Source: an uncultured Desulfobulbaceae bacterium
GTDB lineage: Bacteria; Desulfobacterota; Desulfobulbia; Desulfobulbales; BM004
Direction of reading: 5' to 3'
DNA length: 18,169 bases
NCBI GenBank assembly: GCA_947258675.1
Contig: CAMYJP010000041.1
Location: forward strand, 1-18,169
Part shown: positions 7,442 to 15,470 of the stretch, in pieces
Numbering within the stretch: the first letter of the stretch is position 1
Layout: the number at the start of each line of letters is the position of its first letter
Position numbers and translations under genes: made by a program
Notes under the pieces: generated by a model
The model's input: only the letters and a program-made list of their open reading frames with translations
Told to the model about the DNA's origin: nothing
Database searches by the model: none

Positions 7442-8458
7442 ATGTCGAAAAGGAATACGATTACAGTTGCTGGCATAAGTGTCCAGCCAGGCGAAAGGGC
7501 TACCATAGATATTCCTATTGCCAGGCTCTATACGCATACGGAAATGAACTTGCCCGTCCATGTGGTGCATGGCAAAAAAAATGGGCCTGTTCTTTTTGTC
7601 AGCGCAGCTATCCATGGTGATGAAATTAATGGTGTGGAAATTGTTCGGCGGTTGCTCAGGCTGAAATTGCTCAAGAATCTCAAGGGCACACTCATCGCAA
7701 TTCCCATTGTCAACGTCTATGGTTTTATTAACCGATCCCGTTATCTGCCGGACAGGCGTGATCTGAACCGGTCGTTTCCCGGAAGTTACTCCGGTTCTCT
7801 GGCATCGCATCTTGCCAGGCTTTTCATGGATGAGATTGTTACGAAATGCACCCATGGTATAGATCTTCACAGCGGCTCAAACCACCGCACTAATCTGCCC
7901 CAGATACGCGCCACCCTGGATGATCCGGAAGTAGAACGTCTTGCCAATGTTTTTGGTGCGCCAGTTATTGTTAATGCCCGCCTCCGTGACAATTCCCTGC
8001 GAGATGCTGTAATTGACAAGGGGATCCCGATGTTGCTTTTTGAGGGGGGAGAAAGCCTGCGTTTCAATGAGCATGCCATAGTAACAGGTTTTAAAGGCGT
8101 TGTTTCCGTGATGCGTGAACTCGGTATGCTGCCAGGAAGAGCTCGGAAAAAAGTTGTCCTGCCGGTGGTTGTTAAGGCAACTCGCTGGGTGAGGGCCAAT
8201 AAGAGCGGTATTATTCACTGGGCAGTGCCTTTGGGTACGATAGTCAAGAAAGATCAATTAATGGCCCGCATTATCGATCCCATTGGTGACAATGAAAAAA
8301 AGCTGCTGGCGCCCTTTGAAGGCATGGTGATCGGTTGTCTGAATCTCCCTTTAGTTCATAAAGGAGACGCCCTTTTTAATCTTGCAGCAGCGGAAAGCTT
8401 ACAGGATCTTGAAGAAATCAGCGATATTGTTCTTACCGAAGTTCTTGTGAATGGATAG
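7442..8458 (+). CDS. Succinylglutamate desuccinylase/aspartoacylase-family zinc hydrolase
   Basis: A 338-aa member of the AstE/AspA family (M14-like zinc carboxypeptidase fold), which cleaves amide bonds of N-acyl amino acids. Zinc ligands are visible as H58 and E61 in AAIHGDEINGVE and H143 in DLHSGSNHRT. The substrate-binding motif RRDLNRSFPG is at 105-114, and a candidate catalytic Glu is in LLFEGGES near 201. The C-terminal part (about 245-315) looks like the beta-barrel found in this family (GIIHWAVPLGTIVKKDQ, APFEGMVIG). No signal peptide. AAGG lies four bases before the ATG. It follows the exported retropepsin-like gene after 127 bp on the same strand and may be co-transcribed with it. 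AstE-like genes are known companions of RimK-type ligases, but the true substrate here is not shown. Confidence 0.88.
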   Translation: MSKRNTITVAGISVQPGERATIDIPIARLYTHTEMNLPVHVVHGKKNGPVLFVSAAIHGDEINGVEIVRRLLRLKLLKNLKGTLIAIPIVNVYGFINRSRYLPDRRDLNRSFPGSYSGSLASHLARLFMDEIVTKCTHGIDLHSGSNHRTNLPQIRATLDDPEVERLANVFGAPVIVNARLRDNSLRDAVIDKGIPMLLFEGGESLRFNEHAIVTGFKGVVSVMRELGMLPGRARKKVVLPVVVKATRWVRANKSGIIHWAVPLGTIVKKDQLMARIIDPIGDNEKKLLAPFEGMVIGCLNLPLVHKGDALFNLAAAESLQDLEEISDIVLTEVLVNG

Positions 8459-8506
8459 TTATAAACATTTTTTTGGTCCTACCCAAAACCATCTGTGGGG
8501 AATACT

Positions 8507-9199
8507 CTAATTTGCAGGGAAATCCGCCAGGATTTTTTTCAGTCCGAATCGTGCCAACTCCTCAGCAGTTAACCATTTAGCACCTTGTTTAAAAAAATCC
8601 TTGGCATCCAGCACATTGTCTGATAAGGCTTTTTGCGATTTATCAAAGGCTTGTTTCCAGATTTTTTTCCCGGTTTCAACATTGACCAGGTAAAGAGCAA
8701 AGGCAACTGTGGCTGGAGTGTCACTGACCATGGCGCCACTAGATCTGTCCTTGTACTTCCAAACCGCTCCGACCAAGACATATTCCGCCTGCAAATCCCG
8801 ACCAAGTCTTTGGGCCAGAGACCGGGGCGTATCTTTCAAAGGATCTTTAGCTAATTTTTCAAAACCACTGTTTACCTCCGCAAAGGGGATTAACCTCTCC
8901 TGAAATCGCTTTTCCAATATTTCGGTTGTATAGCGGGTGATTTTTTTTACTGCTCCGGCAGTAAAGTTGTTTTCGTCAACACAAAGCTCAACAAGGGGAC
9001 AACTCAAGGTATTATTTTTTACATCATCTATCTGCTCGATATCTTTCCCCCTGAAAAAAGGAAGCACAGCAAGAGACTGGATTGTTATCTTAGGTGATTT
9101 TATGTCTGACACTGGATGGGTGCTGTGAGCTTGGTTGGGAAAGAGCATAAAAAACATTAAAGAACTAAGAGAGAGCATTATTGCAATACTATTTTTCAT
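8507..9199 (-). CDS. Secreted LpoB/CsgG-like fold protein of unknown function
   Basis: A 230-aa protein with a Sec signal peptide (1-26: LSLSSLMFFMLFPNQAHS). There is no lipobox cysteine at the cleavage region, so it is probably soluble in the periplasm. The body has the pattern of the LpoB/CsgG/FlgT-like fold: an early strand SLAVLPFFRGKD at 42-53, a helix where proteins of this fold collect partner residues, then LAQRLGRDLQAEYVLVGAVWKYKDR at 128-152 and a later strand FALYLVNVETGKKIWKQAF. This GxxxAEYVLVG motif is typical of the fold. AAAGGA lies six bases upstream of the ATG. It is a single gene, convergent with the AspA-like gene and downstream of MscS after 55 bp. Partner and function are unknown. 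Confidence 0.7.
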   Translation of the reverse strand: MKNSIAIMLSLSSLMFFMLFPNQAHSTHPVSDIKSPKITIQSLAVLPFFRGKDIEQIDDVKNNTLSCPLVELCVDENNFTAGAVKKITRYTTEILEKRFQERLIPFAEVNSGFEKLAKDPLKDTPRSLAQRLGRDLQAEYVLVGAVWKYKDRSSGAMVSDTPATVAFALYLVNVETGKKIWKQAFDKSQKALSDNVLDAKDFFKQGAKWLTAEELARFGLKKILADFPAN

Positions 9200-9245
9200 A
9201 AGTCATTCCTTTGCTAATTGTATTATTACTTTTTCACGAATATAT

Positions 9246-9269
9246 AAAAAAGGGTTAGACGGCCCTTTT
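9246..9269 (-). terminator. Intrinsic terminator-like hairpin after MscS
   Basis: On the minus strand AAAAGGG pairs with CCCTTTT across an 8-base loop and runs on into T residues. The hairpin overlaps the last MscS codons, with the MscS stop in the loop. It separates the channel operon from the LpoB-like gene. Only three GC pairs, so moderate strength at most. Confidence 0.45.
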
Positions 9270-10142
9270 AAACCCCGTAATTACTTCAGTAACAGGAGAA
9301 TCAAAATGTATATCTACCTGATGGAATGCAATTGTTATATCATTTTCTTTAAAAGCAAACCATACTGCCTTGCGTAATTCAGACATATAAACTCGCTGCC
9401 GCCACGGTTCATCTACATTGACATACACTCCGAAAACAACAGAAGAATCGCCGAAATTCAGCAGCAGGACTCGTGGGTCCGGTTCCGGCAATCGCCAGGG
9501 AATATCTTTGGCGGTTTTTTCGAGAACATTAATTACTTTATTCATATCTGATTCATAAGACACACCAACAGTTATTCCCAATCGAAATTCATTATCTCGC
9601 AGCGTATAATTCTTCACAGTCGATTGAGAAAAAATGGAATTGGGCATTATAAGCTCTTCCTCTTTCCATGTTCGTACTATCGTGGTCCTGATTCCCATGT
9701 CTATTACTTTTACTACATTACCTTCAACCTCTAAAATATCACCAGGTTTTATACTTCTCTCTACTAATAGAATTATTCCGGATACAAAATTCTGGACTAT
9801 ATTCTGCATGGCAAAACCGATGGCAATAGCAAATATAGCTCCAGCTGCGAAAAGTGCACTGATGTTAATGCCAATAATTTGCAGCCCTATACCAAAACCT
9901 ATTAAAAGTACAACGTAATGAATGAGTCTAATAATTGCAGCAAGTGTACCTTCCTGTTTTTTAAATCGAGATGAAAGGGTCTTCTTTAATCCCCTCTGCA
10001 AAACTAAGGAAAGAACAAAAGAGAGGATAATGACGAGAAAAAAGATAAAAATTGAAAAAAGAGTTACCTCAGTACCGGCTACAATAAACAGGGGCTTTAA
10101 ATAAATTTTTTCTAAATTTTCTAAAAAATGATCAAAATTCAA
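9255..10142 (-). CDS. Small-conductance mechanosensitive channel (MscS family)
   Basis: A 295-aa MscS-type channel that releases solutes when membrane tension rises. The N-terminus has two helices (VTLFSIFIFFLVIILSFVLSLVL and IRLIHYVVLLIGFGIGLQIIG), then the pore helix ALFAAGAIFAIAIGFAMQNIVQNFVSG with the Ala/Gly packing pattern of TM3. The cytoplasmic beta domain follows (LLVERSIKPGDILEVEG, TTIVRTWKEEELIMPNS) and ends in the alpha/beta C-terminal domain. I chose the TTG at 10142 because it overlaps the TGA stop of the preceding gene (TTGA) and has GAGGTG a few bases upstream. A longer GTG start (10181) would lie inside that gene. The coupling to N-formylglutamate amidohydrolase is unusual. 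The family is certain, the start less so. Confidence 0.9.
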   Translation of the reverse strand: MNFDHFLENLEKIYLKPLFIVAGTEVTLFSIFIFFLVIILSFVLSLVLQRGLKKTLSSRFKKQEGTLAAIIRLIHYVVLLIGFGIGLQIIGINISALFAAGAIFAIAIGFAMQNIVQNFVSGIILLVERSIKPGDILEVEGNVVKVIDMGIRTTIVRTWKEEELIMPNSIFSQSTVKNYTLRDNEFRLGITVGVSYESDMNKVINVLEKTAKDIPWRLPEPDPRVLLLNFGDSSVVFGVYVNVDEPWRQRVYMSELRKAVWFAFKENDITIAFHQVDIHFDSPVTEVITGFKRAV

Positions 10143-10852
10143 AATACACCTCGCAGTAATTGGGGAAGTTTCTCGCACCACTGCACAAGGGCTTGTACAA
10201 CGGCCTTTTTTTTCTTTACATTGGACAACTCTGATGTCCTGGAAAGCTCCAATTGCACATAGGGAAGAACTTTGGAGTGTCGCCGGATAATATAGCCACC
10301 TTTAAATGGTCTGTTGATAGCCACATCTTCCTGAAACGCCTCTGAAAAACGATCGGCCAGAGATTTGATCCAGTCTTCCGGGCAGCTCCCTTCAGCGTTG
10401 CTTATGCAGACAAGGGGCCTGGTGCGGCCTGGATCAGGTCCCACCGGAGGTCCTTCAGCAGCCATAGTATGGCAGTCGATCCCAAGAATACAATTCTTTC
10501 CCGATAATTTTACCAATTGGCTATGGTATGGTTTGTAATAGCGTTCCAGTAAAACATTACAAAGTTTCTTGTCCGGGAATTCTTCATAAATAGGTACATT
10601 ATAACAGGTGTGGGTCTTGATTACTCCGTCTGCTTGAAAATCATCCTCCGCCCTGTTGAGATCAACAATAGCCCGGGCAATGTCAGTTGTCAGAAAACCT
10701 TGTACTTGTTCCCGTAGTCCATGGTAAATTTCCCCGGCACCTCCATCACTGTCATTATAAATTTCTTCCGCCGACAGCCGGCATCTTAAGACCACTTCCG
10801 GAGGCACCCGCAAACCGGAGTGCGGGACCGATATAAGAAGGGGGAGTTTCAT
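10139..10852 (-). CDS. N-formylglutamate amidohydrolase family protein
   Basis: A 237-aa protein of the FGase family, which hydrolyses N-formyl-L-glutamate to glutamate and formate (histidine breakdown), and which includes relatives acting on other N-acyl amino acids. Motifs seen: SVPHSG at 8-13, TTDIARAIVDLNR near 55-67, GIDCHTMAAEGPP with the likely metal residues, FKGGYIIRRHS and the closing VQLELSR. No histidine-pathway genes (hut) lie nearby, so the pathway role is open. The start at 10852 is set by a strong GGAGG eight bases before the ATG; an ATG at 10873 lies before that site. The stop overlaps the TTG start of the MscS gene, so the two are co-translated. Cytoplasmic. Confidence 0.9.
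   Translation of the reverse strand: MKLPLLISVPHSGLRVPPEVVLRCRLSAEEIYNDSDGGAGEIYHGLREQVQGFLTTDIARAIVDLNRAEDDFQADGVIKTHTCYNVPIYEEFPDKKLCNVLLERYYKPYHSQLVKLSGKNCILGIDCHTMAAEGPPVGPDPGRTRPLVCISNAEGSCPEDWIKSLADRFSEAFQEDVAINRPFKGGYIIRRHSKVLPYVQLELSRTSELSNVKKKKAVVQALVQWCEKLPQLLRGVF
10147..10152 (-). promoter_or_regulatory. Ribosome binding site deciding the MscS start
   Basis: GAGGTG within the end of the amidohydrolase gene, four bases before TTG at 10142. It supports the TTG start over the upstream GTG. Confidence 0.55.
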
Positions 10853-10860
10853 GATTCTAA

Positions 10861-10865
10861 CCTCC
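10861..10865 (-). promoter_or_regulatory. Ribosome binding site deciding the amidohydrolase start
   Basis: A GGAGG eight bases before the ATG at 10852. It argues against the ATG at 10873, which lies upstream of it. Confidence 0.7.
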
Positions 10866-10878
10866 AGGCACAATAAAC

Positions 10879-11028
10879 ATGACGGGAGTTGATATCCGAG
10901 AAGAGTTTCCTCTGTTATTGAGGCTTATTGAAGATAACCAAGATACCATGATCAGGAATTTCCATTCTCTATATTATAGTACTTTCCTAAAGGATGGGGT
11001 GGAATTCTACTTACCAGAAGCCTTTTGA
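10879..11028 (+). CDS. Possible 49-aa small protein, unrecognised
   Basis: A 49-codon ORF on the plus strand, MTGVDIREEFPLLLRLIED and onward, ending FYLPEAF. It is rich in charged residues and leucine, with amphipathic helix character and no signal peptide or membrane segment. It lies in the gap between the amidohydrolase and DUF3124 genes, both on the opposite strand, and starts 27 bp from the amidohydrolase start. No good Shine-Dalgarno is seen. The composition looks protein-like but no family is recognised. Low confidence. Confidence 0.25.
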   Translation: MTGVDIREEFPLLLRLIEDNQDTMIRNFHSLYYSTFLKDGVEFYLPEAF

Positions 11029-11080
11029 GACCTGTCGGAAAATTTCTTTTTTACCTTGTAAACTTACCCGTTAAAGTCAA

Positions 11081-11566
11081 TCAGTCAGGTGTACTGATTG
11101 CCTGGCCGCGTGAGGTAAACGAAACCCCCTGCCGCAGGGTGCTGATCATCACCGCCTCAATGATTGGGATGGATACTGCCTGCTCTGAATGCCACGTGAC
11201 AATAAACTTGGCGCCTGAGCCGCCTGACTTGTCGTCCTGTTTCACCACAAAGCGGGTGGAAGCCAACTCTTTCAGAGTGAGTGGCTCGGTCAGGAAATGC
11301 CGTACAAATTCACCTTCTGTATTGTAATAATCTATCTTGGTGACGATAATTTTGTGTTTGAGGGCAGCATTTCTGATGCTGAGGGTGGCGGTCAGCAAAA
11401 ACGGATGTTCTTTGTTGCCGCTGTAAATATGGGAATATACCGGAACATAAACAGTCTGACCCTTTGAGAGGGCAATTTTTTCTCCAGCATTTGAGACTGT
11501 AGTCAAGGCCAGACTAAGAACCAGTAAACCTAGAAATAATAAACCTCGATTTTTTCTCTTCTCCAC
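11081..11566 (-). CDS. DUF3124 exported protein
   Basis: A 161-aa protein of the DUF3124 family, function unknown. It begins at GTG 11566, supported by CGGAGA about seven bases upstream. The signal peptide is GLLFLGLLVLSLALTTVSNA, followed by the family signature QTVYVPVYSHIYSGNKEHPFLL and LSIRN, then YNTEGEFVRHFLTEPLTLKELAS and FIVTWHSE near the end. It is predicted to be periplasmic or outer-membrane associated. It follows the antiporter fragment after 25 bp and is likely in the same transcript, so a role alongside cation transport is possible but not shown. Confidence 0.85.
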   Translation of the reverse strand: MEKRKNRGLLFLGLLVLSLALTTVSNAGEKIALSKGQTVYVPVYSHIYSGNKEHPFLLTATLSIRNAALKHKIIVTKIDYYNTEGEFVRHFLTEPLTLKELASTRFVVKQDDKSGGSGAKFIVTWHSEQAVSIPIIEAVMISTLRQGVSFTSRGQAISTPD

Positions 11567-11591
11567 GTTTTTTCTCCGTTTCGTTTTAGTC

Positions 11592-12065
11592 TCATAATCT
11601 TGATCGAGCCGGAATTATATCCTGAATGCCATTCACTTCAGCCAACTGTTTAAATGTCTCCCTTTCCAGCGGATTGCCTACCACCGCCACCAGATCATTG
11701 TCAGTAAACCGAAAATCCGGTCCGGGATTGGCCTGAAATACTCCCTCATGGATGATACCAACCACCGAGGCGCCGGTCCGTTTCCGGATAGCCGTCTGTT
11801 TTATGGTAGCATTCACCAGTGGGCTTGCCGTTGAAAGTCTCACCCAGGATATCTCCAGCAGGTCTTTTATATTATCCAACTGGGTAAGCAGCTGGTAGTC
11901 ATAATGGGAATTATATATCGGAGCATACAGTTGTTGCCTTACCGTATCGGTATACTGTTGAATCACGGTAACCGGCACCTGTAAATGCAGAAGCGCCTGC
12001 CGGGCGATTTCCAGACCAGCTTCCATTTCAGGCAGGACCGTCATGTAAACGCCTTGATTATACAA
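11592..12065 (-). CDS. C-terminal RCK_C part of the split KefB-type antiporter
   Basis: A 157-aa ORF continuing the antiporter upstream of it. It reads [24 protein letters not shown], which in intact KefB-type proteins directly follows the Rossmann domain. The RCK_C domain comes next ([36 protein letters not shown]). If separate, it could start at TTG 12065 or ATG 12044, neither with a good ribosome site. It overlaps the upstream ORF by 8 bases in another frame. Removing one C from a GACC at about 12078-12081 joins both ORFs into a normal 663-aa protein. It is either a disrupted gene, a sequencing error, or a genuinely split protein. Confidence 0.75.
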   Translation of the reverse strand: MYNQGVYMTVLPEMEAGLEIARQALLHLQVPVTVIQQYTDTVRQQLYAPIYNSHYDYQLLTQLDNIKDLLEISWVRLSTASPLVNATIKQTAIRKRTGASVVGIIHEGVFQANPGPDFRFTDNDLVAVVGNPLERETFKQLAEVNGIQDIIPARSRL

Positions 12066-13584
12066 TTCCGACTGGATGGTCTTCGGCTCTGGCTACGATA
12101 TGGAGTGCTGCCTTGAGCTTACGAGCCTGTTTGACAATGGCCTGGACTATAATAATCGATGGAATGGTGATAAGCAGCAGTTTCGCTTCCCTGATTTTTG
12201 CGGCTTCAATAACGTTTGGCTGGCTCATGTCGCCGTAGATGATCGGCAGCTTTTCTCTCTTACACTCAACCAGTCGTTGATAATTGAGTTCCACAATCAC
12301 GAACGGTACTTCAAGTTGTCGAAGGACATTGGCGATATGCTGTCCCACTCGGCCGCCACCGGCGATCACCACATGATTATTGAGCCCGGTAGCCGGGATA
12401 TTCGCGGCCTGCAGAGTTTCGTATTTAAAAATACGTTTTTTTATTCGATAGAGGGGACTGGCAAGGGCGGAGATAAAGGGAGTCGCTACCATACTTATCA
12501 CTGAAGTGGCAAGGACAATAGAGTAAATGTGGTGGTCGATGGATTTTGTTTCCAAACCAACGCGGGCAAGTACAAAGGAAAATTCGCCGATCTGAAAAAG
12601 CCCGAGTCCGACAGCCAGAGGAATTATATTGGTATAGCCAAACAGTCTGCTCAACATGGCAAAGATAGAACCTTTGCCCATGGCAATAATAACCACCAAT
12701 AGCAGGATCTGACCAAGGTTTGCCAACAGAAAAGCCGGATCAAGCAACATGCCGACCGAGGTGAAAAACAGCAGCCCGAAGATGTCGCGTAGAGGAATGA
12801 TATCACTCAATGCCTGGTGTCCGTAATCCGATTCACTCAGAACCATACCAGCCACAAAGGCTCCGAAAGCAAATGATAACCCGAAAAGGTAGGTTGCATA
12901 GCCTATACCAAGTCCGATGGCGGTGATCGACAGGATGAAGAGCTCCCGGGAATTCCATCCGGCAATAAAGGCCAGCAAACGCGGCAGGATTTTTGTACCC
13001 AGGAAGAGCATCAGAAAAAGAAAAAGTGCAGACTTGATGATTGCCAATCCTAATAATGAGAGGCCGGCCTGGGGATTGCTGAGTTGTGGCAGGATGATCA
13101 TCAGTGGCACGATGGCCAGATCCTGGACAATCAGCATTCCGATCATGACCCGGCTGGACAGAGTCCCCATCAATCCTTTGTTCATCAGTGTTTTAAGGAC
13201 CACCATGGTACTGGATAAGGAGATCAGCCCCCCGAACCATAATGATTTGGGGACATCCCAGGAAAAATACCGACCAAGCGCATAACCAAAGCTTATTGTG
13301 AGCAGAATCTGAATCGGCGTGCCCATAAGGGCGATTTTTTTAACCGGCTGCAGTTCGCTCAATGAAAATTCAAGACCCAGGGCAAAAAGCAGAAGGGCCA
13401 CACCGATTTCCGCCAGCAACTCAATCTCATGCATATCGGTTATCTGAATACCCGCGGTATGCGGCCCAACCACAATCCCTGCGAAAATATAGCCAAGGAT
13501 GAGGGGCTGTCGCAATTTCTGCGCGATGACTGCACTGACTAGAGCAGCAACAACAATAATGACAATATCGGCAGCTATGCCCAT
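12058..13584 (-). CDS. KefB-type cation:proton antiporter (CPA2), membrane and TrkA-N part
   Basis: A 508-aa protein of the CPA2 family, which exchanges potassium or sodium for protons across the inner membrane. About 12-13 helices span 5-380. The family signatures [15 protein letters not shown] at 31-45, [15 protein letters not shown] at 64-78, [14 protein letters not shown] at 124-137, [12 protein letters not shown] at 151-162 and [13 protein letters not shown] at 328-340 are all present. A TrkA-N Rossmann domain follows ([12 protein letters not shown] at 406-417) and runs to about 500. The frame then ends at [15 protein letters not shown], where homologues continue into an RCK_C domain. 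That domain exists in the next ORF in another frame. No strong ribosome site is seen. The ion is not determined by sequence. Confidence 0.9.
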   Translation of the reverse strand: MGIAADIVIIVVAALVSAVIAQKLRQPLILGYIFAGIVVGPHTAGIQITDMHEIELLAEIGVALLLFALGLEFSLSELQPVKKIALMGTPIQILLTISFGYALGRYFSWDVPKSLWFGGLISLSSTMVVLKTLMNKGLMGTLSSRVMIGMLIVQDLAIVPLMIILPQLSNPQAGLSLLGLAIIKSALFLFLMLFLGTKILPRLLAFIAGWNSRELFILSITAIGLGIGYATYLFGLSFAFGAFVAGMVLSESDYGHQALSDIIPLRDIFGLLFFTSVGMLLDPAFLLANLGQILLLVVIIAMGKGSIFAMLSRLFGYTNIIPLAVGLGLFQIGEFSFVLARVGLETKSIDHHIYSIVLATSVISMVATPFISALASPLYRIKKRIFKYETLQAANIPATGLNNHVVIAGGGRVGQHIANVLRQLEVPFVIVELNYQRLVECKREKLPIIYGDMSQPNVIEAAKIREAKLLLITIPSIIIVQAIVKQARKLKAALHIVARAEDHPVGIV

Positions 13585-13614
13585 GGCGGAGGAAAGCCTC
13601 TCTTTAAAATAGTG

Positions 13615-13656
13615 TCCCCATCGGGGATGGTTGAAACCCCTCGCCTTCAGGCGAGA
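13615..13656. repeat. Two adjacent hairpins before the antiporter gene, possible IS200/IS605-type end or REP
   Basis: TCCCC-ATC-GGGGA (13615-13627) and CTCGCC-TTCA-GGCGAG (13640-13655) lie together. On the minus strand the second hairpin is followed by GGGTTTCAACC. Small 6-bp subterminal hairpins followed by a TCAA-like site occur at the ends of IS200/IS605 elements, and REP repeats look similar. No transposase is present. The pair could instead be a structured mRNA leader of the antiporter. Confidence 0.35.
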
Positions 13657-13739
13657 GTTGTTCAGTTTTATTTAGGGCTGCTAAACGTTGATCCCGGGAA
13701 ATCCTGAAGTATTATCAAAACTCTGAAACCTGGGGATAT

Positions 13740-13763
13740 GGGCTCCCCAAAAAAAAGGAGCCC
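13740..13763 (-). terminator. Stem-loop downstream of the OmpA-type gene
   Basis: GGGCTCC and GGAGCCC form a 7-bp stem with a 10-base loop, 26 bases after the OmpA-type stop on the minus strand. A run of eight T lies in the loop rather than after the stem, so it is an unusual or rho-dependent terminator at best. Confidence 0.45.
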
Positions 13764-13788
13764 AAATATTGTTTTGAGGATCTGATTA

Positions 13789-15393
13789 TCACTGGCTGCT
13801 TATTACCTTGGGCGAGATAATCACGTCGATGCGACGATTAATGGCCCGACCTTCCATTGTGGCATTGGAGGCTAGTGGGCGGATAGAACCAAAGCCTATG
13901 GCTGTTATGTGCTCAGCTGGTAATGTCTGGTTGGCTACCAGATATTCCTGCACCGCTTCGGCGCGCTGCTGTGATAAGTGTTCGTTTGTTGCAGCGGAAC
14001 CGGTGCTATCAGTGTGGCCTTCCACCACTACATTGGGGTCGCCGAAGGTGCGAACTGCTTTCTGTACCTTACTGAGAAGATTGTAGTTCTCCGGCATAAT
14101 AAGAGCTTTGCCCACTGGGAATTTGATGCCACTCAGCCTTATGACCAACTGGTTACCCTGCTTGTAGACCTCGGCCTCGTCTGTGTTGAAGAAAGTCTGG
14201 ACCTCATTGTAGAGATTGTTGAACTGCCGTTCAGCCCTTAGACGATTCTCGGCCGCCTGTTTTTCATCGGCCAGGCGGGCTTCGTTAGCCCATTTTTCTT
14301 CGGCCAGGCGTTGTCTGGCGGCCTGTTCTTCACGACTCTTCCCTTCTAATACTGCAATTTTGTTGTTCAAATCGGTGATCTCAGACTCATATTTCCCTCT
14401 AAGGGTTTCCAGGTCGCTCTGATGGCTTTTAATTAGCATTTCAACCTGTCCTTGATGGTCTTTCGTCTGTTCACTAGTGAACCTCCGGTCGGCCTGTATT
14501 GAATCAATGGTACCAACTATATTTGCAATCTGGGTTTGAAATGGCTGGTTGCGCATGTCGGGAGCCGTGAGCCGTGAGGTCATACGGCTTAGTATTTCTT
14601 CAACCCAGAGAACAATACTCAAGGGTTCCATGTCTTTTGTCTTAGCGCTCTGTCTGGTCAGTTCCAACAAACGTTGGGCATTGAACAACGCGGTGTCTGC
14701 CTTCTCCAACATGGCCTCTTTTTCATAGGGATTGTTGGAGATAAAGAGGTCAACAGCCTGTAGTTCCTGGTTGGCGGTGGCATATAGATCCGGGGCATAT
14801 TTTTTTGCACCTTCTCTGCTGGCGAGTTCAATGGTGTCACGGACCTCACCCAATGTTTTCTCTTTGATGGAACGTAATTCCAAGGCCCTGAGTTTTTCTA
14901 CCACTCGACCCTGATTGCGTTGTGCTGATTTCAGGTTGTCGCTCTCGATAGCGCGGGTGAGATCCAGAAAACTCTCCTCAACTTCGGCATAGTCTTCTTC
15001 AAAGATGGTTGCTCCCGCGGCTCTCGCATCCTCGCGGGCCTTGATAGCATCACCCAAAGCGGTACGAGCGATTACGGCATTTTCCTTGGCAGTTTTTAGT
15101 TGGGCACGTGCCTGCGCCACTCGATCAAGGATACCGGTAATTTCGTCTCCGCGATCTAAGCCTTGCTTAGCTGTTAGCAGATTTTCCTCTGCCTTTGCAA
15201 AAAGAACTGGAGACAGAAAATTGAGTTGATTTTTCCTGCCGTCAATAATTTGATTGTCCAATTGAGTAACGAGTTCTCCGGGGTTGCCAGTCGAAGCAAT
15301 GGGTTCGATCGGAGCCTGCTGGATTGCACAGGCTGTCAGCGAAAATATCATCATGATACACACCATAATTCTTACGCAGTTTTTATTGCACAT
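13789..15393 (-). CDS. OmpA-family outer-membrane lipoprotein with DUF4398 and coiled coil
   Basis: A 534-aa predicted lipoprotein that probably binds peptidoglycan and tethers the outer membrane. It has a lipobox SLTAC with the lipidated Cys at 22. A long alpha-helical region of about 30-250 resembles DUF4398 (repeated ARAAGATIFEEDYAEVEESF-like segments, TANQELQAV). A coiled coil spans about 315-395, rich in E, K, A and R (LAEEKWANEARLADEKQA). The OmpA C-terminal domain (about 410-530) has FPVGKALIMPEN, VVVEGHTDSTG at 455-465 and the closing NRRIDV at 519-524, including the residues for diaminopimelate binding. AGGAGA lies six bases before the ATG. It is a single gene between the antiporter and the intergenic palindrome region. 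Confidence 0.92.
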   Translation of the reverse strand: MCNKNCVRIMVCIMMIFSLTACAIQQAPIEPIASTGNPGELVTQLDNQIIDGRKNQLNFLSPVLFAKAEENLLTAKQGLDRGDEITGILDRVAQARAQLKTAKENAVIARTALGDAIKAREDARAAGATIFEEDYAEVEESFLDLTRAIESDNLKSAQRNQGRVVEKLRALELRSIKEKTLGEVRDTIELASREGAKKYAPDLYATANQELQAVDLFISNNPYEKEAMLEKADTALFNAQRLLELTRQSAKTKDMEPLSIVLWVEEILSRMTSRLTAPDMRNQPFQTQIANIVGTIDSIQADRRFTSEQTKDHQGQVEMLIKSHQSDLETLRGKYESEITDLNNKIAVLEGKSREEQAARQRLAEEKWANEARLADEKQAAENRLRAERQFNNLYNEVQTFFNTDEAEVYKQGNQLVIRLSGIKFPVGKALIMPENYNLLSKVQKAVRTFGDPNVVVEGHTDSTGSAATNEHLSQQRAEAVQEYLVANQTLPAEHITAIGFGSIRPLASNATMEGRAINRRIDVIISPKVISSQ

Positions 15394-15470
15394 TTTGCTT
15401 CTCCTAATAATTGGAATTTTATTTGTTGGGTAAACAGACGAATTATTCGCCGGTACTAAAAATATTTATT

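Noticed and set aside
7361..7870. 169-codon minus-strand frame opposite the AspA-like gene
   Set aside because: Antisense to a gene with clear zinc-binding motifs; no family features.
12076..12504. 142-codon plus-strand frame opposite the antiporter
   Set aside because: Antisense to the TrkA-N domain; no ribosome site or domain.
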